Below are positions 1-7,463 of a stretch of 19,903 nucleotides of DNA, piece after piece. Source of the stretch: Solimonas sp040377605. Its GTDB lineage: Bacteria; Pseudomonadota; Gammaproteobacteria; Nevskiales; Nevskiaceae. Where the stretch lies: positions 1-19,903 of the forward strand of contig JBEIOK010000034.1 of assembly GCA_040377605.1 (NCBI GenBank), in the 5' to 3' direction. Within the stretch, counting starts at the first letter, position 1, and each line of letters begins with the position of its first letter. The notes beneath the pieces are model-generated. The model saw nothing but the letters and a program-made list of their open reading frames with translations, was not told where the DNA came from and did no database searches. Position numbers and translations under genes: made by a program.

Positions 1-1148
1 CGGCACCACCCGCTCCAGGCGGCCAGCGCGGCATGCAGGCCGGCGATCGGATCGGCGATGGCATCGCCGACAAACAGGGCCTGCCCGCTGACGCTGCGCA
101 TCAGCCCGCTGAGTCCGGCGGCAACGCCGGCATCATCCCCATAGGCAATCCACTGCGCCTGCGGCTCGACGCGGCCATACCCGGTGAGGCTGATCCAGGT
201 CAGCCCGGGTCGTTGTGCGACCAGCGCCTCGGCGTCGATGCCGAGTTGCTGCAGCGCACGCGGTCGCGACGCCTCGATGACGATGTCCGCCTGTGCAATC
301 AGGGCCTGGAGCTGGCGGCGGCCGACCGGACTTGCGAAGTCCAGCGCAACGCTGCGCTTGCAGGCGTGCAGCAGATCGAAGAACGCGGCCGGGCCGAGAC
401 GCGCACCGTCCGGACGCCGCGTGCTCTCCACCTTCACCACATCGGCCCCGCAGCACTGCAACAGCTGCGTGCACAACGGCCCCGCCCACAGGGACGACAG
501 ATCGACGACGCGAGGGCGTCGGGTCGGCAGCGGTGCGATCGGCGGCGAGGCACCGACGGTCAGCTCCGGACACCACGGCGTGAATCGCGAAGACGGTGGC
601 ACCACCGGCGCCACCGCCAATCCGAGCAGCCGGCCGCGCTCGACCAGGCCATGCATCGTATGGGGCGCCACTGCAGCGGCAACCGATGGCCAATCCGACG
701 CGACCTCGGCCTCCAGCCAGGCCGGCAGCAGCGTCGCATCGTCATCCCGCGCCAGGTTCAGCGCGAGCGCGCCATCGCACGTGGCCAGCAGGCGGCTGCT
801 GCCGCCGGGGCTGATCGCACCCTGACGGCGATGACCGAAGATCGCGGCGCGCTCGGTGAGCAACGCGGCGCCATCCACTCCGTCGAACGCGGCGCGCGGC
901 GCCAGACGCGCCAGCGCCGCGAGCGTGCCGCGGGCGGCGGCCGCCAGCGGCGCAGGACAGACTTGCGGCTCACCGGCAGCCATGCCGGTCAGGGCCGTCA
1001 GGCCGCACCGCGCCGCGGTCAGCGCCGGATGCTCGGGCGGCAGGTCCACCGCATCGTCCGGCGCGGTGGCCGTGCCCAGCGCGCGCAGCAACGCCGCCGC
1101 ATAGCGGCTTGCGGTGCGTTCGACAGATCGGGGATCGCGCTCGGACAT
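1..1148 (-). CDS. CaiB/BaiF (class III) CoA transferase, C-terminus cut by the window edge
   Basis: The reading frame starts at ATG 1146-1148 and stays open to the left edge, giving about 382 residues without a stop. The hallmark start of the CaiB/BaiF fold, RVVDLSSLWAGPLCTQLL, followed by GADVVKVES, begins only near residue 212. The later segment LTWISLTGYG and a D-D pair at residues 338-339 sit where class III enzymes keep their catalytic aspartate. Such enzymes move CoA between acids in the cytoplasm, here probably to activate or recycle a pathway acid. The first ~205 residues are unusual: part of them (HGLVERGRLLGLAVAPV, about residue 163 on) resembles the C-terminal portion of ordinary CaiB proteins, so the architecture looks permuted or fused. 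No clear Shine-Dalgarno precedes the start. The gene lies 59 bp after the SRPBCC gene, probably in the same transcript. Family is secure; substrate unknown. Confidence 0.85.
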   Translation of the reverse strand, partial: MSERDPRSVERTASRYAAALLRALGTATAPDDAVDLPPEHPALTAARCGLTALTGMAAGEPQVCPAPLAAAARGTLAALARLAPRAAFDGVDGAALLTERAAIFGHRRQGAISPGGSSRLLATCDGALALNLARDDDATLLPAWLEAEVASDWPSVAAAVAPHTMHGLVERGRLLGLAVAPVVPPSSRFTPWCPELTVGASPPIAPLPTRRPRVVDLSSLWAGPLCTQLLQCCGADVVKVESTRRPDGARLGPAAFFDLLHACKRSVALDFASPVGRRQLQALIAQADIVIEASRPRALQQLGIDAEALVAQRPGLTWISLTGYGRVEPQAQWIAYGDDAGVAAGLSGLMRSVSGQALFVGDAIADPIAGLHAALAAWSGWC

Positions 1149-1207
1149 GGCGCGCAGTACAGCAGATTCCGCCGCGACGACGCGAGGTGCCTCGCGCGCA
1201 GGACGGA

Positions 1208-1657
1208 TCAGCGGCTGCGCTGCGCGTGCAGCGCTTCGGCGCGGGCCTTGAGCCCCAGCGCCATGCCCTCAAAACCGTTGCGCATGCCGCCGCCGAAGAT
1301 GCCGGTCACCAGCGGCTGCAGCCAGCCGGCAATCTCGAAGTGCGAGGTGTAGCGCGTGCGTGCTTCGCCCAGCGACGCCAGGGTCTGCACGCGCAGGCTG
1401 CGCAGCGTGCCCAGCGGCACCGCCTTCATCGAGTAGCGAAACCCCACCCCCGGCGTGACGTCGATGATCCACTCGCGCTGGAACTGCGGCTTGTCGCGCA
1501 GCTTGACCTGCATCTCGATGGCCCCGCCCGGACGCAGGTCGCAGCGCGCCTCCGGCACGAAGGGATTCCATTGGCCGTAGTTCGCGAAATCTGTCAGCAC
1601 CTCCCAGACCAGGGCCTGAGGGGCGTCGATGTCGAGCGTGCGGTCGATCGTGAACAT
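1208..1657 (-). CDS. SRPBCC (START/polyketide-cyclase-like) family protein
   Basis: This is a 149-residue protein of normal length for the SRPBCC superfamily, a helix-grip fold with a deep hydrophobic pocket. The N-terminus follows the family pattern: an opening strand (FTIDRTLDIDAPQALVWEVL) followed by DFANYGQWNPFVPEA, where the tryptophan and proline are typical of polyketide cyclase/dehydrase-type members. A C-terminal helix (about residues 115-145) would close the pocket. There is no signal peptide, so it is cytoplasmic. Members bind or transform lipids, steroids or aromatic polyketides; no catalytic residue can be assigned, and a carrier or binding role is equally possible. It starts 30 bp after the lipoprotein hydrolase gene and precedes the CoA transferase, so it is probably a late gene of the same operon. 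No strong ribosome binding site is seen. Confidence 0.8.
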   Translation of the reverse strand: MFTIDRTLDIDAPQALVWEVLTDFANYGQWNPFVPEARCDLRPGGAIEMQVKLRDKPQFQREWIIDVTPGVGFRYSMKAVPLGTLRSLRVQTLASLGEARTRYTSHFEIAGWLQPLVTGIFGGGMRNGFEGMALGLKARAEALHAQRSR

Positions 1658-1687
1658 GGCAGCGGTCCGTGCGTTGAAAAAGGAAAT

Positions 1688-3142
1688 TCAGCAGTCGCGC
1701 TCGCCGGCCTGGGCCCAGCGCGTCCTCGCAGCCTCGACGCGCGACATCAGATCTTCGGCATCCGGCGGCAGCAGGAATCCATCGGCCACGGCGCGGTCGG
1801 TCGCGGCCTGCATGCGGCAGACGTAGTCGGCATGCGTCGGGTAACGGCGCGCCAGCTCGGCCCGCGTGAACGGCACCGTGATGCCGCCGAGATCGCAGAG
1901 GTCGGAGCGATAGCTCGCGACCGGCACGTCGATCGGCGGCAGGCGGATGCCGCCCAGGGCATTGCCGTCGGCATCGCGTGCCAGTGCGCCGGACGCATCG
2001 AACTGATACCGCGGGCCCTGCGGCGGTGCCTCGCCCGTGCGCAGCCAGCGATCGAGATAATGAATCGCCGCCATCACCGAATACCGCAACGGGAACTGCG
2101 TGCCTTCGACCACGCAGATGAACTGCCCGGGGTCGAAACGTTCGCCGTAATTGCCGGCCTGTCCGTGCAGGGCCGCATCGGCGCTGCCCGGCAGGCGCAC
2201 ACTCGCGACCGCGCGCAGGGACTGCGCCTGCACCTGGTGCACCCCGATCCAGAAGTCCTGGTGCGCCGCGCCGGCGATCTCCCACAGCCGGTAGTTGCGC
2301 GTGACGGTGGCGTCTTCCGGGCGCGCCTCGCGCTCGCTCATCAACTGCAGCGTCGGCACCGCGGGATCGGCGGGATAGTCCTTGCGCGCACCGCCGTCGG
2401 CGTGCACGAGAAAGGCATCGATGACGCGCGCCTGCGGCTGCACCTCGATCAGGTAGTCGCGCAGGCGCGTGCCGGATTGCGACTGGCCGACGGCGATGAC
2501 GCGGCGCACCGGCAGGCCCGCCATCGGGTCGACCTCGCCCGGCCGTTTGAAGGCCTGCGCGATCTGCGAAAACAGGTCGAAGGCGTAGTCATCGCCCGGA
2601 TGGTCGATCGCGGCATACCGCACCGGGTCCCAGGTCTTGGGCGTCAGCAGCGGCAGGCAGCACAGGCCGGCAGCCTGGGCGCTGACATGAACGTAGGCAT
2701 AGCCATCCCGGTGAAACAGCTCGTGTGCCTCCAGCGTATCGACGGCGTTCTCGAACTGCGCCGTGACATTGACCCAGTCGAGAATCACCGTGCCGTTGAA
2801 GCGCAGTGGATCGAGCGGACGACGCACGAGGATGCGCGTCGTGTAGGGCGCGGTCTTCTCGGGATCGGTGTGGCTGCGGGCCGTGCCGGAGAGGAAGTAC
2901 TCCTGCTCGTCGTAGCCCAGATCCGCGAGGTCATACCAGCTGTCCCAGAGCGCATGACCCCGCAGACCGGCAGTCCCGATCGGACCGGCAACCTGCGGAA
3001 CCGGCACGGACGACGCGGCCGCCGACCCGACACCGGTCTCGCTGCTGGACTGACATCCGCCGAGCCCCGCCAGCACGATGCCGCACAGCAGCAGGCGGAT
3101 GCGCGCGCCTGTCAGCCAGGGCCGCACCCGCCCGGCGTTCAC
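1688..3142 (-). CDS. Lipoprotein alpha/beta hydrolase (alpha/beta hydrolase domain, PF20091-like)
   Basis: I place the start at GTG 3140-3142, which overlaps the TGA of the acyl-CoA synthetase gene in a GTGA arrangement that points to translational coupling. An in-frame ATG at 3331 would need 63 residues of low-complexity sequence overlapping that gene. From the GTG the 484-residue protein has a basic N-terminus, a hydrophobic stretch (residues 15-28) and a lipobox LGGC ending at Cys30, so it is predicted to be lipid-anchored. The nucleophile motif GQSQSG (residues 219-224, Ser221) is typical of this hydrolase family. DWVNVTAQFE (about 122-131) and the later DADGNALGGIRLPPIDVPV also fit it. 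It probably hydrolyses an ester or lactone of a hydrophobic substrate at the envelope. Substrate is unknown. Confidence is high for fold and lipoprotein signal, moderate for the start. Confidence 0.82.
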   Translation of the reverse strand: MNAGRVRPWLTGARIRLLLCGIVLAGLGGCQSSSETGVGSAAASSVPVPQVAGPIGTAGLRGHALWDSWYDLADLGYDEQEYFLSGTARSHTDPEKTAPYTTRILVRRPLDPLRFNGTVILDWVNVTAQFENAVDTLEAHELFHRDGYAYVHVSAQAAGLCCLPLLTPKTWDPVRYAAIDHPGDDYAFDLFSQIAQAFKRPGEVDPMAGLPVRRVIAVGQSQSGTRLRDYLIEVQPQARVIDAFLVHADGGARKDYPADPAVPTLQLMSEREARPEDATVTRNYRLWEIAGAAHQDFWIGVHQVQAQSLRAVASVRLPGSADAALHGQAGNYGERFDPGQFICVVEGTQFPLRYSVMAAIHYLDRWLRTGEAPPQGPRYQFDASGALARDADGNALGGIRLPPIDVPVASYRSDLCDLGGITVPFTRAELARRYPTHADYVCRMQAATDRAVADGFLLPPDAEDLMSRVEAARTRWAQAGERDC

Positions 3143-4632
3143 GCGAATTCCTGCCGGATGACGCGGCGCAGCACCTTGCCGGTCTCGTTGTACGGCAGCG
3201 CGTCCTTGAACACGATCTTCTGCGGCACGCGCGAAGACCGCAGTTTTCCTTTGACCAGTTCCTGCAGCTCGGCGATGTCGGCCGAGGCGCCCGGCTTGAG
3301 CACGATCGCAGCGGCGACGCCCTCGCCCCACTGCTCGTCCGGCATCGCCACGCAGGCGCAGTCGGCGACGCAGGGATGCGACAGCAGCACGTCCTCGATC
3401 TCGCCCGGCGAGATGTTCTCGCCGCCGCGCACGATGACGTCGTCGGCGCGACCGTCGAGGAACAGATAGCCCTCGGCGTCGAGATAGCCGCGATCCTTGG
3501 TCGGGAACCAGCCGTCGGCGTCGAGCTGGCTGCCCAGGGACAGGTACTCCCCCGACACCTGCGGACCGCGCACGAACACCAGTCCCGCTTGCTCGGCACC
3601 GAGCACGGTGCCGTCCTCGTCGCGAATCTGGATCTCGACCGCCGCCGGCTTGCCGACCGAGGCCAGGCGCCGACGCACCGCCGGGTCGCTGCTGGCCGCC
3701 GCGGCGCGGTGATCGTCCGGGCCGAGCACAGCAATCGTCGAGCTGGTTTCGGTCAGGCCGTAAGCGTTGGTGAAGTCGACATCCGGAAGCAGCTCCATCG
3801 CCTTCTGGATCGTCGTCAACGGCATCTTGCCGCCGCCGTAGGCCAGCGCGCGCAGCGCCGGCAGATTCGGCGCCTCGCCGCTTGCGGCGAGATGATCGAC
3901 GACCCGCTGCAGCATGGTCGGCACCAGGAAGGCGTTGCTGACCGACTCGCTGCGCACCGCGTGCAGCCAGGCACGCGGCTCGAAATTCTCCATCTGCACC
4001 ATGCGACGGCAGGCGTAGGTGCTGCTCAGCACCGCCGAAATGCCGGCGATGTGGTACGGCGGCACCGTGACGACGATCGCATCATGCTCGTCCGCGGCCG
4101 CGAACTCGATCGTGCCCATGATGTAGGACATCAGGTTCTCGTGACGCAGGATCGCCGCCTTGGGCTTGCCGGTGGTGCCGCTGGTGAACAGCTGCACGGC
4201 GACGGCGCGCGGATCCTCGTCCGGCATCGGCGGTTCGGCACCGGCCGGTGCCTGCAGATCTAGAAAGGCCTGTCGCTCGATCAGCTGCACGTCGGCGCGC
4301 GGCTCGACCAGCTCGCGGTACTCGGCACCGACAACCATCAACGCGGGCGCGATGCGCTCGACCAGCTCGTTGATTTCGGGTCGCGTCAGACGATAGTTGA
4401 GCGGCACATACGGGACGCCCGCATAGGCCGCCGCAAAAATCGCAACCGGCGCTGCCGGGCTGGTGACGTCGAGCATCGCGACGTAGGCCGCACCGCTGGC
4501 CTTGATGTGATGCGCCGCGGCCTGCGCCCGCTCGCGCAGGTCGGCATAGCTGAGCCGCTGCTGTCCGTTGACGACGCCGATGCGGTCGCCGAAGGCTTCG
4601 GCGGCCATGTCGAGGATGGTGGAGATGTTCAT
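3139..4632 (-). CDS. AMP-dependent acyl-CoA synthetase (class I adenylate-forming, FadD-like)
   Basis: The 497-residue protein has every landmark of the family in order: the P-loop TSGTTGKPK (residues 150-158), the A5 motif YGLTET (291-296), the hinge segment KDRGYLDAEGYLFLDGR (379-395) followed by DDVIVRGGENISPGEIED, and the C-terminal catalytic lysine in NETGKVLRR (Lys486). It activates a carboxylic acid with ATP to an acyl-adenylate and then the CoA thioester in the cytoplasm. The length matches medium/long-chain, aromatic and steroid-acid ligases; the acid cannot be told from sequence. Its stop overlaps the GTG start of the lipoprotein hydrolase by four bases, and a heptamer-repeat hairpin lies just upstream. 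No Shine-Dalgarno is evident at the chosen ATG, but the N-terminus (MNISTILDMAAEAFGDRIG) matches that expected for the family. Confidence 0.92.
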   Translation of the reverse strand: MNISTILDMAAEAFGDRIGVVNGQQRLSYADLRERAQAAAHHIKASGAAYVAMLDVTSPAAPVAIFAAAYAGVPYVPLNYRLTRPEINELVERIAPALMVVGAEYRELVEPRADVQLIERQAFLDLQAPAGAEPPMPDEDPRAVAVQLFTSGTTGKPKAAILRHENLMSYIMGTIEFAAADEHDAIVVTVPPYHIAGISAVLSSTYACRRMVQMENFEPRAWLHAVRSESVSNAFLVPTMLQRVVDHLAASGEAPNLPALRALAYGGGKMPLTTIQKAMELLPDVDFTNAYGLTETSSTIAVLGPDDHRAAAASSDPAVRRRLASVGKPAAVEIQIRDEDGTVLGAEQAGLVFVRGPQVSGEYLSLGSQLDADGWFPTKDRGYLDAEGYLFLDGRADDVIVRGGENISPGEIEDVLLSHPCVADCACVAMPDEQWGEGVAAAIVLKPGASADIAELQELVKGKLRSSRVPQKIVFKDALPYNETGKVLRRVIRQEFA

Positions 4633-4646
4633 GGCTTGAAAAGCGC

Positions 4647-4718
4647 GATGGGTGATGGGTGATTGGAAAAGACCCGAGAGCGGCGTTACGAATCACCAAT
4701 CACGAATCACCAATCACG
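4647..4718. repeat. Heptamer-repeat imperfect hairpin between two genes
   Basis: The left arm (4647-4666) is GATGGGT twice and then GATTGG. The right arm is a perfect 14-bp tandem duplication, AATCACCAATCACG at 4691-4704 and 4705-4718. The reverse complement of the right arm matches the left arm at 14 of 16 positions, so transcript from either strand could fold into a long stem with a ~24-nt loop (4667-4690). It fills almost all of the space between the small two-cysteine gene and the acyl-CoA synthetase. Repeats of this GATTGGTGATT type are common between genes in some high-GC gammaproteobacteria. A role in partial termination or mRNA stability is inference. Confidence 0.8.
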
Positions 4719-4723
4719 CCATA

Positions 4724-5035
4724 TCAGTCCGACGACGGCAGCTGCTTGGCCTGCTTGATGTCCAGTGCAGTGCCGTTGAACACGATCGTGCCCTTGCCGC
4801 CCTTGGTGCAGAGCAGTTCGAGGGATTCGTCTTCGTTGACGTAGCGCTTGCCGATCAGCACCTCACCGGCATCGCCGGCGTCCAGCGCGCCATCGGCCGC
4901 CGCGGTCGGCGCGATCATGTCGGCCCCGCCGCAGCGCAGCTCGTGCTCGCCCGCCGGGGCCTTGACCACCATCACCTGCACGTCGCTGACCGCGCTCTTG
5001 AAACGGCTGCCTGCCTTGAGTGCCGTCTTCGCCAT
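4724..5035 (-). CDS. Small conserved-looking protein of unknown function with two cysteine motifs
   Basis: I start the 103-residue protein at ATG 5033-5035 (MAKTALKAGSRFKSAV). A GGAG lies about 10 bases upstream; the frame can be extended to 5131, but that adds a basic, low-complexity stretch. It has no signal peptide or membrane segment and reads as a compact beta-rich domain. Two cysteine motifs stand out, ELRCGG near residue 37 and LLCTKGG near residue 77, and it ends in KQLPSSD. The cysteines could bind metal or flavin or form a thiol site, but the sequence does not prove it. I have a general impression of similar short proteins beside acyl-CoA synthetase genes in actinobacteria and proteobacteria, which I cannot verify here. 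It lies just upstream of the acyl-CoA synthetase, suggesting an accessory role to it. Function not assigned. Confidence 0.75.
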   Translation of the reverse strand: MAKTALKAGSRFKSAVSDVQVMVVKAPAGEHELRCGGADMIAPTAAADGALDAGDAGEVLIGKRYVNEDESLELLCTKGGKGTIVFNGTALDIKQAKQLPSSD

Positions 5036-5186
5036 GGTTCCAGTCTCCAACCTGATGTTTCGATAATGAATTGAGCCCGGGACGCGATGCGCCCCCGCAG
5101 GCCGGCGCGACTTTACGTGGCGCCCGCGCATCCTACCCCGTCCACTTGTATGAGAGCGGCCCGGCGCCCGTCCGGACCGACCGCTG

Positions 5187-6155
5187 CTAGAGGCCGCCGG
5201 CCCAGCGGGCGATCCGATCGAATAGTTGCGTGCGGGTCGGGAACAGGAAGTGGCTGTGACCGGTCTCCGGCAGCACCACCAGGGTCAGGTCCTCGCACTT
5301 CGGGAAGGCGGCCGGGACGACGTGCGTGGGCCCGACCATGTCGCGGCCGCCGAGCCCCAGAAACAGCGGAACGTCGAGCGTCGCGGCTTCCGGTGCGACA
5401 TTGCCCGGCACCATCGACATCATCGCCGACACCGGCAACACACAGTCGGTCGCCGCCTTCAGCGCCGCCACCCCCCGGGGATCCGCCTTCTTGCTGCCGA
5501 ACAGCTCGGCATTGTTGCCGCTACCGCCGGAAGAATGGATGACCGGATACGGCTTGCCGAACATGCGGCGCGCATAGTCGACCAGGTGCGGACGCACGGC
5601 CACCGGATCGGTGGCGTCCTTGAGCCCGGGCGGCGCGTACTCCGGCAGGCCGCGGGTGGAAAACCCCAGCAGCACGACCGCGGCATGCTGGCGCGCGACA
5701 TGTTGCTGCAGGATCGTCAGCATCGCACCCATCGAATGACCGACCCCGATGCTGCGCAGCGCGGGCAGTGCCGCGAGTCCTTCGGCAAGTGTGCCTTCAC
5801 GCAGGCGCGTGAGCAGCGCGGCCGTGGCGGTGGCATTGGCCTGCGTCAGCAACTCCGCCGTCAGCGCCCAGCCATCCGCGGGCTTGCTGCTGTCACCAAG
5901 TCCCAGATGGTCCAGCGCCGCGACGATGAAACCGCGTGCGGTCATCTGCGCGGCAAACGAGAAGCTCTCGTCGCCGTCGTCAGGACGCAAGTCGTAGTAG
6001 CGGCGGTTCATGTTGCCGCCGGGCAGGCAGACCAGCAGCGCGGTGGCCTGCGCCGGCTGCGCCGGCAACCAGACCGATGCGCCGACCCGCAGCGCTGACG
6101 GCTCGTCCGGCAGTTCGATGCCGCTGTCGAGTTTGAGATGCAGGCTCTGGTTCAT
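5187..6155 (-). CDS. Alpha/beta hydrolase
   Basis: The 322-residue protein starts at ATG 6153-6155 (MNQSLHLKLDSG). An in-frame ATG at 6239 would run through the REP-like repeat and is rejected. The alpha/beta hydrolase signature is complete: an oxyanion-type loop CLPGGNMNRRYYD (43-55), DHLGLGDSS (82-90), the nucleophile elbow GHSMG (139-143, Ser141), a likely acid in GLGGRD (Asp272) and the histidine in ETGHSHF (His300 or His302). No signal peptide is present, so it is cytoplasmic, unlike the lipoprotein hydrolase downstream. It may cleave an ester, a thioester or a C-C bond of a pathway intermediate; lipase, esterase and thioesterase are all possible. It is separated from the upstream aldolase gene by the double hairpin and from the next gene downstream by 151 bp, where I see no convincing promoter. 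Confidence 0.85.
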   Translation of the reverse strand: MNQSLHLKLDSGIELPDEPSALRVGASVWLPAQPAQATALLVCLPGGNMNRRYYDLRPDDGDESFSFAAQMTARGFIVAALDHLGLGDSSKPADGWALTAELLTQANATATAALLTRLREGTLAEGLAALPALRSIGVGHSMGAMLTILQQHVARQHAAVVLLGFSTRGLPEYAPPGLKDATDPVAVRPHLVDYARRMFGKPYPVIHSSGGSGNNAELFGSKKADPRGVAALKAATDCVLPVSAMMSMVPGNVAPEAATLDVPLFLGLGGRDMVGPTHVVPAAFPKCEDLTLVVLPETGHSHFLFPTRTQLFDRIARWAGGL

Positions 6156-6173
6156 GGCGTCGGTGCTCTGGCT

Positions 6174-6270
6174 CCCTCTCCCCACGACGTGGGGAGAGGG
6201 TTGGGGTGAGGGGCATTCAGCTCGCGTACCGCCCCTCACCCTGACCCTCTCCCCGCACGCGGGGAGAGGG
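6174..6270. repeat. REP/BIME-like double hairpin
   Basis: There are two GC-rich hairpins. The first pairs CCCTCTCCCC (6174-6183) with GGGGAGAGGG (6191-6200); the second pairs the same decamers at 6245-6254 and 6261-6270. Between them, TTGGGGTGAGGGGC (6201-6214) and GCCCCTCACCCTGA (6231-6244) are also mutually inverted (11 of 14), so the whole element can form one large cruciform or two separate stems. This CCCTCTCCCC-type element is a widespread dispersed intergenic repeat in proteobacteria. It lies between the aldolase stop and the alpha/beta hydrolase start and may attenuate transcription or protect the 3' end of the upstream message. Confidence 0.9.
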
Positions 6271-6281
6271 AACGGTCCGTT

Positions 6282-7451
6282 TCAGTCTTTGGCCAGCACC
6301 GCACCGGCCATGCCCGACGACACCAGCACGTTCTGCACGCGCTGCACCTGGTTGTGCGAGGTGCCGCGGATCTGGCGCACGCCCTCGGCCATGCTGTTCA
6401 TGCCGTGGATGTAGGCCTCGCCGGTCAGACCGCCGTTGGTGTTGGTCGGCAGCTGGCCGTCGATGGCCATGCCGCCGGACTTCACGAAGTCCGCCGCCTC
6501 GCCCGGCTTGCAGAAGCCAAAGGCCTCCAGCTGCAGCAGCACATGCGGCGAGAAGGCGTCGTAGATCATCGCCGCCTGCATGTCCGACGGGCGCAGGCCG
6601 GTCTGCTTCCACAGCCGCTTGGCGACCCCCTGGGCCTCCGGCATCACCGTCAGGTCGTCGTGGTAGTAGTTGGAGATCACTTCGACGTTGTACGGAATTG
6701 ACTGCGCGGCCCCGAGGATGCGCACCGGCTTCTGCTTGAGATCGCGCGCACGCTCCAGGCTGGTCACCAGGATCGCCACGCCACCGTCGCTCTCCTGGCA
6801 GCAGTCGAGCAGGCGCAGCCAGGGCTCCTGGATCCACTTGGAGTTCTGGTGGTCTTCCAGCGTGATCGGCTTGCCGTAGAACCAGGCGGCCGGGTTGTTG
6901 GCGGCGTACTTGCGCTGCTGCACGGCGATGTAGCCGAGGTCGCGGTTGGTGACCCCGTACTTGTACATGTAGCGCTGCGCCTGCAGCGCGCCCCAGCTCG
7001 CCGGCGTCATCGCGCCGTAGGGAACGCACCACAGCAGCGACCCGGTGCCGTTGCCGGACTGGTAGCTCATCTGCTGCGCCTGCGGGTTCTGGCCGAAGCG
7101 GTACTGGCTGCGCTCGTTCATCGCACGCCAGATCAGCACGTTGTGGCACAGGCCGGCGTTGACCATCGCCATCGCCTGGTAGATCGTCGCCGCTGCCGCG
7201 GCACCGCCGCCGGGGATGCGCGTGGTGTACGCAAGGTCCTTCACGCCGAGGCAGCGCGCGAGGTTGACCTCGTCGCTGTTGTCGATCGTGAACGTGATCA
7301 TGCCGTCGATGTCGTGCGGGCTGATGCCCGCGTCGTCACAGGCGGCCTTGGCGCATTCGGCGGCGAGCTGCAGTTCGCTGCGGCCGGAGGCCTTGGAGAA
7401 TTCGGTCTGGCCGATGCCGGCAATTGCGGCTTCGGTAAATTGGCGTGCCAT
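6282..7451 (-). CDS. Thiolase-superfamily protein, Ltp2-like side-chain aldolase
   Basis: The 389-residue protein has the length and order of the SCP-x/Ltp branch of thiolases (AIAGIGQTEFSK at 9-20; GGVAILVTSLERA at 223-235). It lacks thiolase chemistry. The nucleophilic cysteine position falls in RIPGGGAAAAATIYQA (78-93) with no Cys; the first active-site histidine is replaced in IYDAF (Tyr297); the GHP histidine is replaced in GEAYIHGMN (Tyr347); and the C-terminal CxG motif reads SSGMAG. Tyrosines in these positions, 50 residues apart, are what I recall for steroid aldolase Ltp2, which with a DUF35 partner cleaves a beta-hydroxyacyl-CoA by retro-aldol reaction. Its gene follows a DUF35 gene by 12 bp, and GGGAA precedes the ATG. 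I therefore infer a CoA-thioester aldolase in the cytoplasm. The steroid substrate itself is not shown. Confidence 0.85.
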   Translation of the reverse strand: MARQFTEAAIAGIGQTEFSKASGRSELQLAAECAKAACDDAGISPHDIDGMITFTIDNSDEVNLARCLGVKDLAYTTRIPGGGAAAAATIYQAMAMVNAGLCHNVLIWRAMNERSQYRFGQNPQAQQMSYQSGNGTGSLLWCVPYGAMTPASWGALQAQRYMYKYGVTNRDLGYIAVQQRKYAANNPAAWFYGKPITLEDHQNSKWIQEPWLRLLDCCQESDGGVAILVTSLERARDLKQKPVRILGAAQSIPYNVEVISNYYHDDLTVMPEAQGVAKRLWKQTGLRPSDMQAAMIYDAFSPHVLLQLEAFGFCKPGEAADFVKSGGMAIDGQLPTNTNGGLTGEAYIHGMNSMAEGVRQIRGTSHNQVQRVQNVLVSSGMAGAVLAKD

Positions 7452-7463
7452 GGTCGGGTTCCC

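Noticed and set aside
133..693. Minus-strand open frame of 186 codons inside the CoA transferase region
   Set aside because: It is out of frame with the CaiB/BaiF frame, which carries the family motifs and runs unbroken from 1148 to the edge.
1109..3469. Plus-strand open frame of 786 codons opposite the CoA transferase, SRPBCC, hydrolase and synthetase genes
   Set aside because: Shadow of the minus-strand genes: Arg/Ala/His-rich with no recognisable motif, crossing several gene boundaries.
4647..4718. CRISPR-like array
   Set aside because: The units are 7-14 bp tandem repeats without spacers and there are no cas genes; it is a hairpin repeat.
5036..5186. Promoter in the gap upstream of the small two-cysteine gene
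   Set aside because: Several weak -10-like hexamers occur, but none has a reasonable -35 at the right spacing.
6282..7451. Calling this gene an acetyl-CoA acetyltransferase
   Set aside because: The catalytic cysteines and both histidines of thiolases are absent.
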